In this document: positions 10,792 through 20,075 of the stretch, one piece after another
How positions within the stretch are numbered: the first letter of the stretch is position 1
Layout: each line of letters opens with the position of its first letter
Assembly (NCBI GenBank): GCA_022772305.1
Contig: JALFAQ010000001.1
Location: 21,147 to 85,146, forward strand
Length of the DNA stretch: 64,000 bases
DNA from: Corynebacterium glucuronolyticum
GTDB lineage: Bacteria > Actinomycetota > Actinomycetes > Mycobacteriales > Mycobacteriaceae
Direction of reading: 5' to 3'
Made by a program: the position numbers and the translations under genes
The notes under the pieces: generated by a model
Database searches by the model: none
Seen by the model: the letters and a program-made list of their open reading frames with translations, nothing else
What the model was told of the DNA's origin: nothing

Positions 10792-11757
10792 GTGGAAAAT
10801 AACGTCGGCCGTTTGACTTCGCCGGTGTCGCGATCGCAGGCAGCACTCGTCAGCGTCGTGTGCGCAATTCTGAGTGTTCTCGCGCTCGTTATCGCAGGGT
10901 GCTCCACCCCAGCTAATGAGGAGACCTCCGCACCGTCGAGTGGGAGCGGGGGAGCATTCCCGGTCAGTGTTCCCAGCGATAATGGCGAAGATCTCACCAT
11001 GGAAGCGAAGCCGGAACGCATCGTGTCGCTCAGCGCGAGTGCAACAGAGACGTTGTACGCCATCGGCGCGGGTGACGCAGTCGTTGCTGCAGATAAGTAC
11101 TCGACGTATCCGGAGGAGGCTCCGAACGAGGAGGGTCTCAGCGGGCGCAGCACAAACGCTGAATCGCTGTTGACATACGACCCCGATCTCGTCGTCGTAT
11201 CTTTCGACGCTGCTGAGCTCGTCTCAGGACTTTCTGCGGTCGGCGTTCCCGTTCTTGTGATGTTGCCACCAACCACTGTGGAAGGGGCTTACGAACAGGT
11301 CGAGCGTCTCGGTGAAGCGACAGGCCACAGCGAGGAAGCTACGGACGTAGCCACCGAAATGGAAAAGCAGATCACTGACACAGTGGAAAAGGTAGGGAAG
11401 AAGGGCGAAGGAAGGACCTATTTCCATGAGGTAACGGTTGATTACTACACGGTGAGCAACAACACCTTCCTTGGCGATGTCTATGGACAATTCGGTCTGT
11501 CCTCAATCGCCCCCGATGATGCAAGCGGTTACCCGCAGTTGACGGAGGAATCCATCATTGCTTCTGATCCGGATTACATTTTCCTCGTGGACCACACCTC
11601 GGAGCAGCTCACACCCGAGGAGGTTGCTGCTCGTCCTGGCTGGCAGGCAATTACTGCGGTCAAGGAAGGCCGGATCATCCCCCTCGATGAGGATCTCTCT
11701 TCCCGCTGGGGACCACGTCTGCCGGAGTTTGTCCAGCAGATCGCAGAAAACCTCTAA
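10792..11757 (+). CDS. Iron-siderophore/cobalamin-type ABC transporter substrate-binding lipoprotein
   Basis: Lipobox VIAGC; PERIVSLSASATETLYAIGAGDAVVAADKYSTYP (BtuF/FepB-type). Confidence 0.88.
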   Translation: MENNVGRLTSPVSRSQAALVSVVCAILSVLALVIAGCSTPANEETSAPSSGSGGAFPVSVPSDNGEDLTMEAKPERIVSLSASATETLYAIGAGDAVVAADKYSTYPEEAPNEEGLSGRSTNAESLLTYDPDLVVVSFDAAELVSGLSAVGVPVLVMLPPTTVEGAYEQVERLGEATGHSEEATDVATEMEKQITDTVEKVGKKGEGRTYFHEVTVDYYTVSNNTFLGDVYGQFGLSSIAPDDASGYPQLTEESIIASDPDYIFLVDHTSEQLTPEEVAARPGWQAITAVKEGRIIPLDEDLSSRWGPRLPEFVQQIAENL

Positions 11758-12010
11758 CAAATTAACACGCTCATCGCGCAGTGGCTTGATGGTCGCACCG
11801 AAAGGATACGACCGCATGCGCGCATCGGTTCTCACTATTGCTGTTTGTCGCATCCGGTCACTGTGCGTTTGCCTTATCGCCGATTCTCGCAAGGGCCACG
11901 AATTCGTCCGGTCCTCCTGTCTCGTCATGGAATGTCCAGCGAGAGCGCGACTCCCCTGAACAGAAATTCCTGAGCAAGGTAATCCTAAAGAAGAGGTAAC
12001 CTCAACAATT

Positions 12011-13006
12011 GTGCGAACCCGCAAAGTACTCGTCATCCTCGTGACCCTCGTGCTGCTGTTGATTGCAGCCGTGGCAGCGACATCCTCCGGCGCTCTGGGA
12101 ATCGGTTTTGGTGACCTTGTCGGTCACGTGATCGGCAGCTCCACATTGAGCGAACGGGATCTGGCTGTTGTTACGCAGATCCGCTTACCCAGGGTGGTGA
12201 ACGCGCTTATCGTTGGGGCGACACTCGCCGTTTCCGGCGCCGTGTTCCAAACGCTTTTCCATAACCCGCTTGCCGATCCCTACTTCCTTGGTGTGTCCTC
12301 GGGTGCGAGCCTCGGTGTCACCGCGGCGATGATGGCTGGGGTGTCCAGTGCCTGCGTAATCCCTGCAGCCTTCATCGGTGGCATAGCAGCGGTGGGTATT
12401 GCCTACCTCGTCGCTACGGGTGCTGGAACGCATCCCACGGTCATTATCCTTGCTGGTGTCGCGGTGTCAGCTTTCACCGGAGCTCTGCAAAGCTATCTCC
12501 AGATTCGGGATTTGAAGAAGCTGGAAGGCATCTATGTGTGGTTGCTTGGCAACCTCGGGCGCGCGGGGTGGAAGGATATTGGCATCGTTGCCTGTGTTGT
12601 CATCCCATGTTGGCTCGCCATCCTCCTGGCGGGGAAAGCCCTCGATGTGTTCACCCTTGGTGAATTCGAGGCCCAGTCTTTGGGCATCAATGTGAACGTG
12701 GCACGCGTGGCCCTCATCGCCGTAGCCACCCTCGCCACGTCAGCCGTTGTGAGTATCTCCGGTCTCATTGGTTTTGTTGGCATCGTCGTGCCGCACATGC
12801 TGCGACTCATCGTCGGCCCTGGACATAGTTTCCTGCTTCCCCTGACTCTCGTTGTGGGAGCTGGCTTTCTTCTTGCTGCCGACACGATCGCCAGGAGCGT
12901 GCTCGCACCCCAGGAGCTTCCCGTCGGCGTGGTGACTGCCTTCATTGGTGCCCCCTTCTTCCTCTTCCTCCTCGTAAAAGCGGCACGAGGAGGTGTGGCG
13001 CGATGA
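12011..13006 (+). CDS. FecCD-family ABC transporter permease
   Basis: RLPRVVNALIVGATLAVSGAVFQTLFHNPLADPYFLGVSSGASLG; GLIGFVGIVVPHMLRLIVG. Confidence 0.93.
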   Translation: MRTRKVLVILVTLVLLLIAAVAATSSGALGIGFGDLVGHVIGSSTLSERDLAVVTQIRLPRVVNALIVGATLAVSGAVFQTLFHNPLADPYFLGVSSGASLGVTAAMMAGVSSACVIPAAFIGGIAAVGIAYLVATGAGTHPTVIILAGVAVSAFTGALQSYLQIRDLKKLEGIYVWLLGNLGRAGWKDIGIVACVVIPCWLAILLAGKALDVFTLGEFEAQSLGINVNVARVALIAVATLATSAVVSISGLIGFVGIVVPHMLRLIVGPGHSFLLPLTLVVGAGFLLAADTIARSVLAPQELPVGVVTAFIGAPFFLFLLVKAARGGVAR

Positions 13007-13776
13007 CCCCGGCCATTGAGGTCCGAGACCTATCCGTGCGCTATCGGGGAGCGACTGCCCCCAGCCTGTCGCACGTCTCGCTCGACATTCCAGCTGGGCA
13101 ATGGTTAACCGTGATTGGGCCGAATGGTTCCGGTAAGACTACGCTGATCCGCGTGCTGTGCGGACTTATTCCATTTGAGGGCGAGGCTCGCGTTGCGGGA
13201 CTAACTCCCCGCAAAGGAAGCACGAAGGCCTTTGCGCGAAAAGTCGCGCTCTTGTCGCAACGGCCTGCAGTGCCGGCGGGAATGACCGTGCGTGAGTACG
13301 TCGCACTGGGACGCTACCCGCACTCCACATCACGTGCCTACGACGAAGACGTGGTGGGACGAACAGTGGAGCGCCTGGGGATTGACACCCTCGGTTCGAA
13401 GGACGTGGGAAATCTCAGCGGAGGCCAGCAACAGACCGTTGCGCTTGCGCGAGCGCTGGCGCAGGAGCCGGAGATCCTTCTCCTGGATGAACCGACGAGT
13501 GCTCTGGACATTGGGCATGCCCAGCATGTTCTGGAGCTTGTCGAGGACATACGGACAGCTCGTGGTCTCACCGTCATCGCAACGGTCCATGACCTCCCTC
13601 TTGCTGGGCAGTACGGTGATCAGTTGGCACTCATTGCACATGGCGAACTACTTGACGTCGCCTCTGCCGAGGACATCCTGACAGAGGAAACGATTTCGCA
13701 GGTCTATGGCGCCACCGTTGCCGTACCAGAGGTCTCTGGCCGGCCTGCGGTCATCCCCATTCGTCGAAAGAAGTAA
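13003..13776 (+). CDS. ABC transporter ATP-binding protein (iron/cobalamin type)
   Basis: Walker [45 protein letters not shown] overlap with upstream permease. Confidence 0.93.
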   Translation: MTPAIEVRDLSVRYRGATAPSLSHVSLDIPAGQWLTVIGPNGSGKTTLIRVLCGLIPFEGEARVAGLTPRKGSTKAFARKVALLSQRPAVPAGMTVREYVALGRYPHSTSRAYDEDVVGRTVERLGIDTLGSKDVGNLSGGQQQTVALARALAQEPEILLLDEPTSALDIGHAQHVLELVEDIRTARGLTVIATVHDLPLAGQYGDQLALIAHGELLDVASAEDILTEETISQVYGATVAVPEVSGRPAVIPIRRKK

Positions 13777-13906
13777 AGGCACTGGCATTGACTAACGTCC
13801 ACTTTGGGCCGTCTGCAAATGAGCAGCTTGACTCACGTCACTAACCAGGAACCAGAAGTCGCTTATCGGGCTTGTTGTCATCGGTAACCTGGCTGAATAC
13901 TTCGAC

Positions 13907-15217
13907 ATGTTCCTCATCGGCTTCGTCGTCGCACTTCTCACCGAACTATGGGCGCTGACCGGTATGGAAGCCGGGTTCATTCTGGCATGCTCGGGGTTGG
14001 GCAACGTGCTCGGTGCGGTTGTCTGGGGCCGGCTTGCCGATTCTCTCGCACGCAAGCGTTCCTACATGTGGTGTGTCATCCTCTTCGTCACCTGCACAGA
14101 ACTCACGCTGCTCGTCCCGGATCGGGGTTGGTTCATTCTCGGTCTTCTCCGTATCGGCGTGGGTATCGGTGTTGGCGGTCTCAACATCTCGTCCATCCCA
14201 TGCATTCAGGAATGTGTCCCCACCTCCAAACGTGGGCTTCTCGCCGGACTGGGGAGCAACTTCATCCCCGCAGGCCTCTTTCTGGGGTCGTTGGCGCAGA
14301 AGGAGGCGGGGGAGAACTGGCGCATTCTCATCGTCATGGGGTGCCTGCCAATCCTGCTGCTGCTCTGGCTCGCCACGGTGCCGGAATCTCCCCCTTTCCT
14401 GCATATGCGGGGCGAGACACGCAAGGCAAGGCAGGCTCTTGCCTGGGCAATGGACATGGACATCGCACAGGTTGGATGGCTGTCGCCCGTGTCAGAATCT
14501 GTCGCGATTGATGGTGGTGCTTCGCAGGCCGATGCTTCTACGGAGACTGATACTCCTATGCATTCGGGCACGCGGGCGGAGACGAAGGCCGGCACCTACA
14601 CGTTGCTCTTCACCCGGCACTGGGTTTCCCTCCTCCTTGTCGTTATGGGAACATTCTCGTTCATCCTCGGTGCAACGACGGTGCAATCGTGGGGGCAGAC
14701 GCTATTGAAAGATGGCTTCGGCTACTCGGTGGGCACCATCGCCACCATGTTTATGCTCGCCTCGTTCCTCGGTAATCTTGGTCGGCTCGGTGCTGCTTTC
14801 CTTGCCGATATCATCGGCCGAAAGCTCGTCCTTTTTATCTGGGGGCTCGTCGCTACCGGTGGTTGTGTCCTCGCTTCGCTTTCCGACGACCCGGGGAACG
14901 GCCTGCAGTTCTTCGTCGCCGTGAGTATCATCCTCATGTTTGGTGATGGCGCCTTCGGTATTCTCAACTCGCACGGTGCCGAGCAATTCCCCACGCCGAT
15001 CCGCTCTACCGGACTTGGCTTAGGATACGGTCTCGGTGCCACCCCGAAGATCTTTGGCCCGGCCCTTGTCGGCTGGCTCATCGGCAGTCATGCAGTGGCC
15101 GGTGACATGACCCTGAGTGTGATTAAGCCGGCCTTCACCTTCTACGGCGCGTGCCTTTTCGTTGGCGCGGTGACCTATCTCTTTACAAAAGAGAAGAGGG
15201 GCGTTCCGTTGGACTGA
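13907..15217 (+). CDS. MFS transporter; N-terminus probably disrupted (see findings)
   Basis: ~12 TM helices; GNLAEYFDMFLIGF extends 5' of the first ATG to a stop at 13829; GRLADSLARKRSYM motif A. Confidence 0.75.
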   Translation: MFLIGFVVALLTELWALTGMEAGFILACSGLGNVLGAVVWGRLADSLARKRSYMWCVILFVTCTELTLLVPDRGWFILGLLRIGVGIGVGGLNISSIPCIQECVPTSKRGLLAGLGSNFIPAGLFLGSLAQKEAGENWRILIVMGCLPILLLLWLATVPESPPFLHMRGETRKARQALAWAMDMDIAQVGWLSPVSESVAIDGGASQADASTETDTPMHSGTRAETKAGTYTLLFTRHWVSLLLVVMGTFSFILGATTVQSWGQTLLKDGFGYSVGTIATMFMLASFLGNLGRLGAAFLADIIGRKLVLFIWGLVATGGCVLASLSDDPGNGLQFFVAVSIILMFGDGAFGILNSHGAEQFPTPIRSTGLGLGYGLGATPKIFGPALVGWLIGSHAVAGDMTLSVIKPAFTFYGACLFVGAVTYLFTKEKRGVPLD

Positions 15218-15255
15218 GTAGCCGCGGGTGTTATCCGTGCCTACCACTAAAACGA

Positions 15256-15294
15256 AAAACCACCTGGTTGAGCATTCAACCAGGTGGTTTTCCA
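15256..15294 (+). terminator. Intrinsic terminator
   Basis: aaaaccacctggttga-gcat-tcaaccaggtggtttt, perfect 16-bp stem. Confidence 0.9.
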
Positions 15295-15301
15295 ATCGAT
15301 G

Positions 15302-15385
15302 TGCCGACACCGGGAGTCGAACCCGGACGCCCGCAAGGGCGCTGCATTTTGAGTGCAGTGCGTCTGCCAATTCCGCCATGTCGGC
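15302..15385 (-). tRNA. tRNA-Leu (CAA anticodon)
   Basis: Minus strand gccgacatggcggaattggcagacgcactgcactcaaaatgcagcgcccttgcgggcgtccgggttcgactcccggtgtcggca; 7-bp acceptor, loop ctCAAaa, variable arm, GGTTCGACTCC T-arm. Confidence 0.95.
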
Positions 15386-15470
15386 CTCGAGGAAATATAC
15401 TAAACCACAAACCACGGCTAAAGGAAATCGCTAGTAATCGCGTGAATTGGTGACAAGGAGGACTACGGCT

Positions 15471-15944
15471 ATGAGGAAAACGGTGGTTGCAACTATTGCT
15501 GCAGTAAGCATTCTTCTGGGAGGGGTAGTTCCGGCATCAGCGGCTGAACCAGCACCAACAGGTGGAGAGACGAATGGGGGAGCAGAGTTTCCCAGCGAAG
15601 CCGTCTCGAGCACCACCTCCAGCGATCATCCGGATTTGTTCTACTGGGGAGAAAAGATTAGCTACGGGGATGAGATGGCGGTCTTCTTTGACCCGCGGTT
15701 TTGGCCTACGGATGCGCTCATGAATAAGAACACAGTGAAAAAGCTCCTGGAAAAATCAGGAGCGACACCAGAGCAGCAGGAGATCCTCTACAACTCCGCA
15801 CGTGGCGTGCAGGCGTTTGCGGCGGGGAAGGCCGTATTCGTCGCCGTGCTTGCTCTGTTGGGGCTTGCCGGTGCGTACGCGGTGTGGACACAGGGTGTTC
15901 CGCAACTACCGCAGCTGCCTTCAATCCAGCTGCCATTCTTGTAG
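15471..15944 (+). CDS. Small secreted/membrane protein of unknown function
   Basis: Signal peptide MRKTVVATIAAVSILLGGVVPASAAEPAP; C-terminal TM helix VFVAVLALLGLAGAYAVWT. Confidence 0.7.
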   Translation: MRKTVVATIAAVSILLGGVVPASAAEPAPTGGETNGGAEFPSEAVSSTTSSDHPDLFYWGEKISYGDEMAVFFDPRFWPTDALMNKNTVKKLLEKSGATPEQQEILYNSARGVQAFAAGKAVFVAVLALLGLAGAYAVWTQGVPQLPQLPSIQLPFL

Positions 15945-15969
15945 CCCCCGTCGCGCTAGAGTGGGTAGC

Positions 15970-18624
15970 GTGACTGACGGAACTGATAAAACACTCCTAC
16001 TCATCGACGGCCACTCCATGGCATTCCGTGCGTTCTATGCGCTGCCGGCAGAGAACTTCTCCACCACCGGCGGCCAGCATACGAATGCCGTTTACGGATT
16101 CCTGTCTATGTTTGTCAACATTGTGACAAGTGAGGAACCAACGCATCTTGCTGTTGCCTTCGACGTCGCACGGGAGACGTTCCGGAATGAGCTGTTCCCC
16201 GAATACAAGGCACAGCGCGCACCCACCCCGGAAGAGTTTAAGGGGCAGGTGGAGATCCTGAAGGAGATTCTCCATGCGATGGGTGTGACCACCGTGGAAA
16301 AACCCGGCTATGAGGCCGATGATGTCATCGCCACACTTGCCACGGCGGCTACCAAGCAGGGGATGAAGACCCTCATCGTCACCGGTGACCGCGACTCTTT
16401 CCAGCTTGTGAACGACTCTGTCACCGTTTTGTATCCCACCCGTGGCGTGTCCACACTGAATCGCATGACTCCTGCTACGGTGGAAAAAAAATACGACCTG
16501 ACTCCCACACAGTACCCGGACTTTGCTGCTCTTCGTGGCGACCCCAGCGATAATCTGCCCAAGATTCCGGGTGTTGGTGAGAAGACTGCCACCAAGTGGA
16601 TCAAGAAGTACGAGACCCTGGACAATCTTCTCGAGCATGTCGACGAGATCAAGGGCAAAGTGGGTAACGCGCTGCGCGAGCGCGTCGATCAAGTTGTGAT
16701 GAACCGCAAGCTCACCGAGATGGTGAAAGACCTGCCACTCGAGGTAGCACCACTCCAGCTGGAGCGACAGGACGCGGATGTCACCGAGATTGCCAACCGC
16801 TTTGACGAACTCCAATTCGGTGTCAACCTGCGGGAACGTGTTCTGCAGGCGCTCGGTGAGGACAGTCCCGAGCCAGAAGCTACCGTTAACGCCCAGGATG
16901 TCACAGAGGCTAAGGAAGCGCTTCCTGCATGGCTGGAAAAGAACGCGGACGCAGGCATCGCACTCGCCATCGATGGTGATCCGAAGCCAGGCGCAGGAGA
17001 CTGTACGTTTGCCGTTTTGGTGGCCACCGATTACACCTCGCAAAACGTTGATTTCTCGGCACTTGAGGGGGAGGATAAGAAGGCCTTCTCCGCGTGGATG
17101 AGCTCGGACGCGCCGAAGTTCTTGCACTTTGCCAAGCGGTCGTACCACAAGCTCATGTCCCGTGGCTATACGCTCGCAGGTGTCGCTCACGACACAGCCA
17201 TTGCCGGCTACCTGCTTCGTCCGGGACAGCGGACGTACGAAATCGCCGACGTCTACCAGCGTCACCTGCAAAAGCAGTTGCCTCAGGCAGACGGTCAGAT
17301 GACGCTTCTCGACGATTCCCCCTCGGAACCGCTCCTCATCGAGGCCTCGGCCATCCTCGAGCTCATTCCCCGGCTGACGGACGAGCTTTCTGACATCGAA
17401 TCCCTCGAGCTGTACACCGACCTCGAGCTTCCTCTGGTCACCATTCTCGCAGAGATGGAAGACACCGGCATTGCCGTGGATATCCGCACACTGAAGGAAC
17501 AACTCGATGGGTTTGTCGATCTCGTCGCGCAGGAGGAAGAGGCAGCCCGGGATCTAGCTGGTGACCCGAAACTTAACCTGTCCAGCCCGAAGCAGCTGCA
17601 GGTCGTTCTCTTTGACACGTTCGATTTGCCCAAGACGAAGAAGACGAAGACGGGCTATTCCACCGCAGCGAAGGAAATTGAGGCGCTGGCCAAGAAAACG
17701 GACCACCCGTTCCTGCAGCACCTGCTGGCGCACCGCGAGTACTCGAAGATGAAGACGACTCTCGAGGGACTGATCCGTAGTGTGGGAGGCGATGGCCGTA
17801 TCCACACAACGTTCAAGCAGACGGTCGCTTCCACCGGTCGGCTTTCCTCCACGGATCCCAACCTGCAGAACATTCCGGTACGCACCGATGCCGGAAAGAA
17901 GATCCGCTCCGCGTTCGTTGTCGGAGATGGTTTCGAGACGCTTCTGACCGCTGATTACTCTCAGATCGAGATGCGCGTCATGGCGCACGTGTCTGAGGAT
18001 GCCGGTTTGATTCAGGCCTACAAGGATGGCGAGGACCTGCACAACTACGTCGGCTCCAAGGTGTTCGAGGTGGGCATTGACGAAGTGACTCCTGAGCTGC
18101 GCCGCCGGGTGAAGGCGATGAGCTACGGCTTGGCGTACGGCCTGAGTTCCTATGGCCTTGCTGCGCAGTTGGATATCCCGCAGGGTGAGGCCAAGTCCAT
18201 CATGGACAGCTATTTCGAGCGCTTCGGTGGTGTGAAGAACTACCTTCGCTCCGTTGTCGACGAGGCGCGCAAGGATGGTTACACCTCGACGCTCTTCGGT
18301 CGCCGTCGCTACCTGCCCGAGCTTACCTCGACCAACCGCGTAGCTAGAGAAAATGCGGAGCGAGCGGCCCTCAATGCGCCGATCCAGGGAACCGCGGCAG
18401 ATATCATCAAGGTCGCCATGGTTCGTGTTCACCGGAAGCTTGCAGGCCTTAAGTCGAGGGTACTTCTCCAGGTACATGACGAACTCGTCCTGGAGATTGC
18501 CCCCGGCGAGCTCGACGAGGTATCACGCATCGTCTCCGAGGAAATGGATGGTGCCATTTCCCTCCGCGTGCCACTGGAGGTGTCCTCCGGACACGGCGAA
18601 AACTGGGACGAGGCGGCGCACTAG
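15970..18624 (+). CDS. polA: DNA polymerase I
   Basis: GTG start; LLIDGHSMAFRAFYALP, TGRLSSTDPNLQNIPVRT, LTADYSQIEMRVMAHVSED, LLQVHDELVLEI. Confidence 0.97.
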   Translation: MTDGTDKTLLLIDGHSMAFRAFYALPAENFSTTGGQHTNAVYGFLSMFVNIVTSEEPTHLAVAFDVARETFRNELFPEYKAQRAPTPEEFKGQVEILKEILHAMGVTTVEKPGYEADDVIATLATAATKQGMKTLIVTGDRDSFQLVNDSVTVLYPTRGVSTLNRMTPATVEKKYDLTPTQYPDFAALRGDPSDNLPKIPGVGEKTATKWIKKYETLDNLLEHVDEIKGKVGNALRERVDQVVMNRKLTEMVKDLPLEVAPLQLERQDADVTEIANRFDELQFGVNLRERVLQALGEDSPEPEATVNAQDVTEAKEALPAWLEKNADAGIALAIDGDPKPGAGDCTFAVLVATDYTSQNVDFSALEGEDKKAFSAWMSSDAPKFLHFAKRSYHKLMSRGYTLAGVAHDTAIAGYLLRPGQRTYEIADVYQRHLQKQLPQADGQMTLLDDSPSEPLLIEASAILELIPRLTDELSDIESLELYTDLELPLVTILAEMEDTGIAVDIRTLKEQLDGFVDLVAQEEEAARDLAGDPKLNLSSPKQLQVVLFDTFDLPKTKKTKTGYSTAAKEIEALAKKTDHPFLQHLLAHREYSKMKTTLEGLIRSVGGDGRIHTTFKQTVASTGRLSSTDPNLQNIPVRTDAGKKIRSAFVVGDGFETLLTADYSQIEMRVMAHVSEDAGLIQAYKDGEDLHNYVGSKVFEVGIDEVTPELRRRVKAMSYGLAYGLSSYGLAAQLDIPQGEAKSIMDSYFERFGGVKNYLRSVVDEARKDGYTSTLFGRRRYLPELTSTNRVARENAERAALNAPIQGTAADIIKVAMVRVHRKLAGLKSRVLLQVHDELVLEIAPGELDEVSRIVSEEMDGAISLRVPLEVSSGHGENWDEAAH

Positions 18625-18626
18625 GC

Positions 18627-18959
18627 ATGATCATCGTCGTTATCTCCCTCACCTCCATTGTCGTCCTTGCTGTCGTCATCTTCGCGCTGGTTTCCCCTTC
18701 GCGTTCAGGACAGACGGCGCAAAGGCACATGATCGAGTACATTTCCGATGCACCTGGCCACGATGTCATTCTGCGTGCGATGTTCCCGCGCGCCAAGCGG
18801 GTGAGCTTTGATGAAGGGGGCATAACGGTGGACAAGCGGTTTCTCCCCATCGAAGCCGATCGGCTGGATCTCACCGCCACGGGGAGAAGCGGCGAGCAGG
18901 ATCTCCACGAACGGATGCAGTTTGCACATGTGAATGGAACCTGGGTCATCCAAAACTAA
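18627..18959 (+). CDS. Hypothetical protein with N-terminal TM helix
   Basis: MIIVVISLTSIVVLAVVIFALVSP; starts 2 nt after polA stop. Confidence 0.6.
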   Translation: MIIVVISLTSIVVLAVVIFALVSPSRSGQTAQRHMIEYISDAPGHDVILRAMFPRAKRVSFDEGGITVDKRFLPIEADRLDLTATGRSGEQDLHERMQFAHVNGTWVIQN

Positions 18960-19044
18960 GACAAGCCGGTCCGCCGGCACATGCGGGCGAACCGGCAACC
19001 TTTCGTCGAAAAGCCAGAAAGATGTGGGGAGCTAACCGTTCCTT

Positions 19045-19794
19045 TTAGGCGAGGGTAGAGCAGTAAATAATAGAGCCGGGGAAGATACGCCCCCGGAGGG
19101 GAGACCACTGCCCCCAGTTCTCCGTGAGATCCTCAGGCCACTCCGGCTCCACAATGTTCTCGATGCGAAATCCCGCAGAGACGAGGTCGCGCACTCGATC
19201 GCCGATGGTGCGGTGCGTCTCCACGTACGTCACCTCTCCGTTGTCGGTTTCGACATAGGGGGAGCGGTCGAAGTAACTGATTTGCGCGACGAGACCAGCT
19301 GGGCCGGGGTCGTCGGGGAAAATCCACCGCATGGGGTGGTTGATAGAGAATACAAAACGGCCGCCGGGGCGGAGAACTCGCGCTACCTCCTGCACAACAG
19401 TCTCTGGGTGCGCGACGAAGGGGATCGCACCAAAGGAGGAAAAGACAACATCGAAGGAGTCATCGGCAAACGGCATTGCCGTCGCATCTGCCTGAACGAG
19501 GACGAGATCCTGCGGAGCCCGGGAGAGCATCCCCCTGGACAGGTCGAAAGCGACAAGCAACCGCGGGGAGGCGTGTTTACTCAGCCAAGCGGAGCACGGT
19601 GCGGACCCGCACCCCACTTCCAGCACGGCCTTGTCAGTTACATCACCGAGGAGTCGCGCATCCTCTTCCGTTAGGTGCTCTGGACACCAGTAGAATGTGT
19701 CGAAGTAGCCCGGGTGCTCCCCGTGGTAATGAGAGGCATCGCTGTCCCACCACGAGCGGGAGGCGTGCTGAGCATCAGATTCTTCAAGGCGCAT
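19045..19794 (-). CDS. Class I SAM-dependent methyltransferase
   Basis: VLEVGCGSAPCSAWL, FDVVFSSFGAIPFV, RVLRPGGRFVFSINHPMRW. Confidence 0.9.
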   Translation of the reverse strand: MRLEESDAQHASRSWWDSDASHYHGEHPGYFDTFYWCPEHLTEEDARLLGDVTDKAVLEVGCGSAPCSAWLSKHASPRLLVAFDLSRGMLSRAPQDLVLVQADATAMPFADDSFDVVFSSFGAIPFVAHPETVVQEVARVLRPGGRFVFSINHPMRWIFPDDPGPAGLVAQISYFDRSPYVETDNGEVTYVETHRTIGDRVRDLVSAGFRIENIVEPEWPEDLTENWGQWSPLRGRIFPGSIIYCSTLA

Positions 19795-20075
19795 TCTCGT
19801 ATCTTATTTGCAAGCTTGGGATATGTGCACTACCCTAGGTAAAGCGTCTCGATGCGCCTGCTTTTGTCGTTGCCTAAATAGGAGGGTAACCAGGGAAGAT
19901 GCGCGGGATTGAATTCGAGCGGAATGTCGCAATAACAACACACTCCTTCCGGCTGTAGCCTGCAAGGCGGTGGCCTGCGAAGGCAGTTGTCCGTTGCGCG
20001 TGTTCTGTTCACGTTTGAGATGAGATGTAACTGTCCAATTTCGATTTCCTATCTAATTCGGAGCAAACAATACAT

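Noticed and set aside
11758-12010. Cobalamin riboswitch in the gap of the FecCD-type operon
   Set aside because: No B12-box-like GCCACTG core or other conserved cobalamin riboswitch elements seen; only a weak DtxR-like site.
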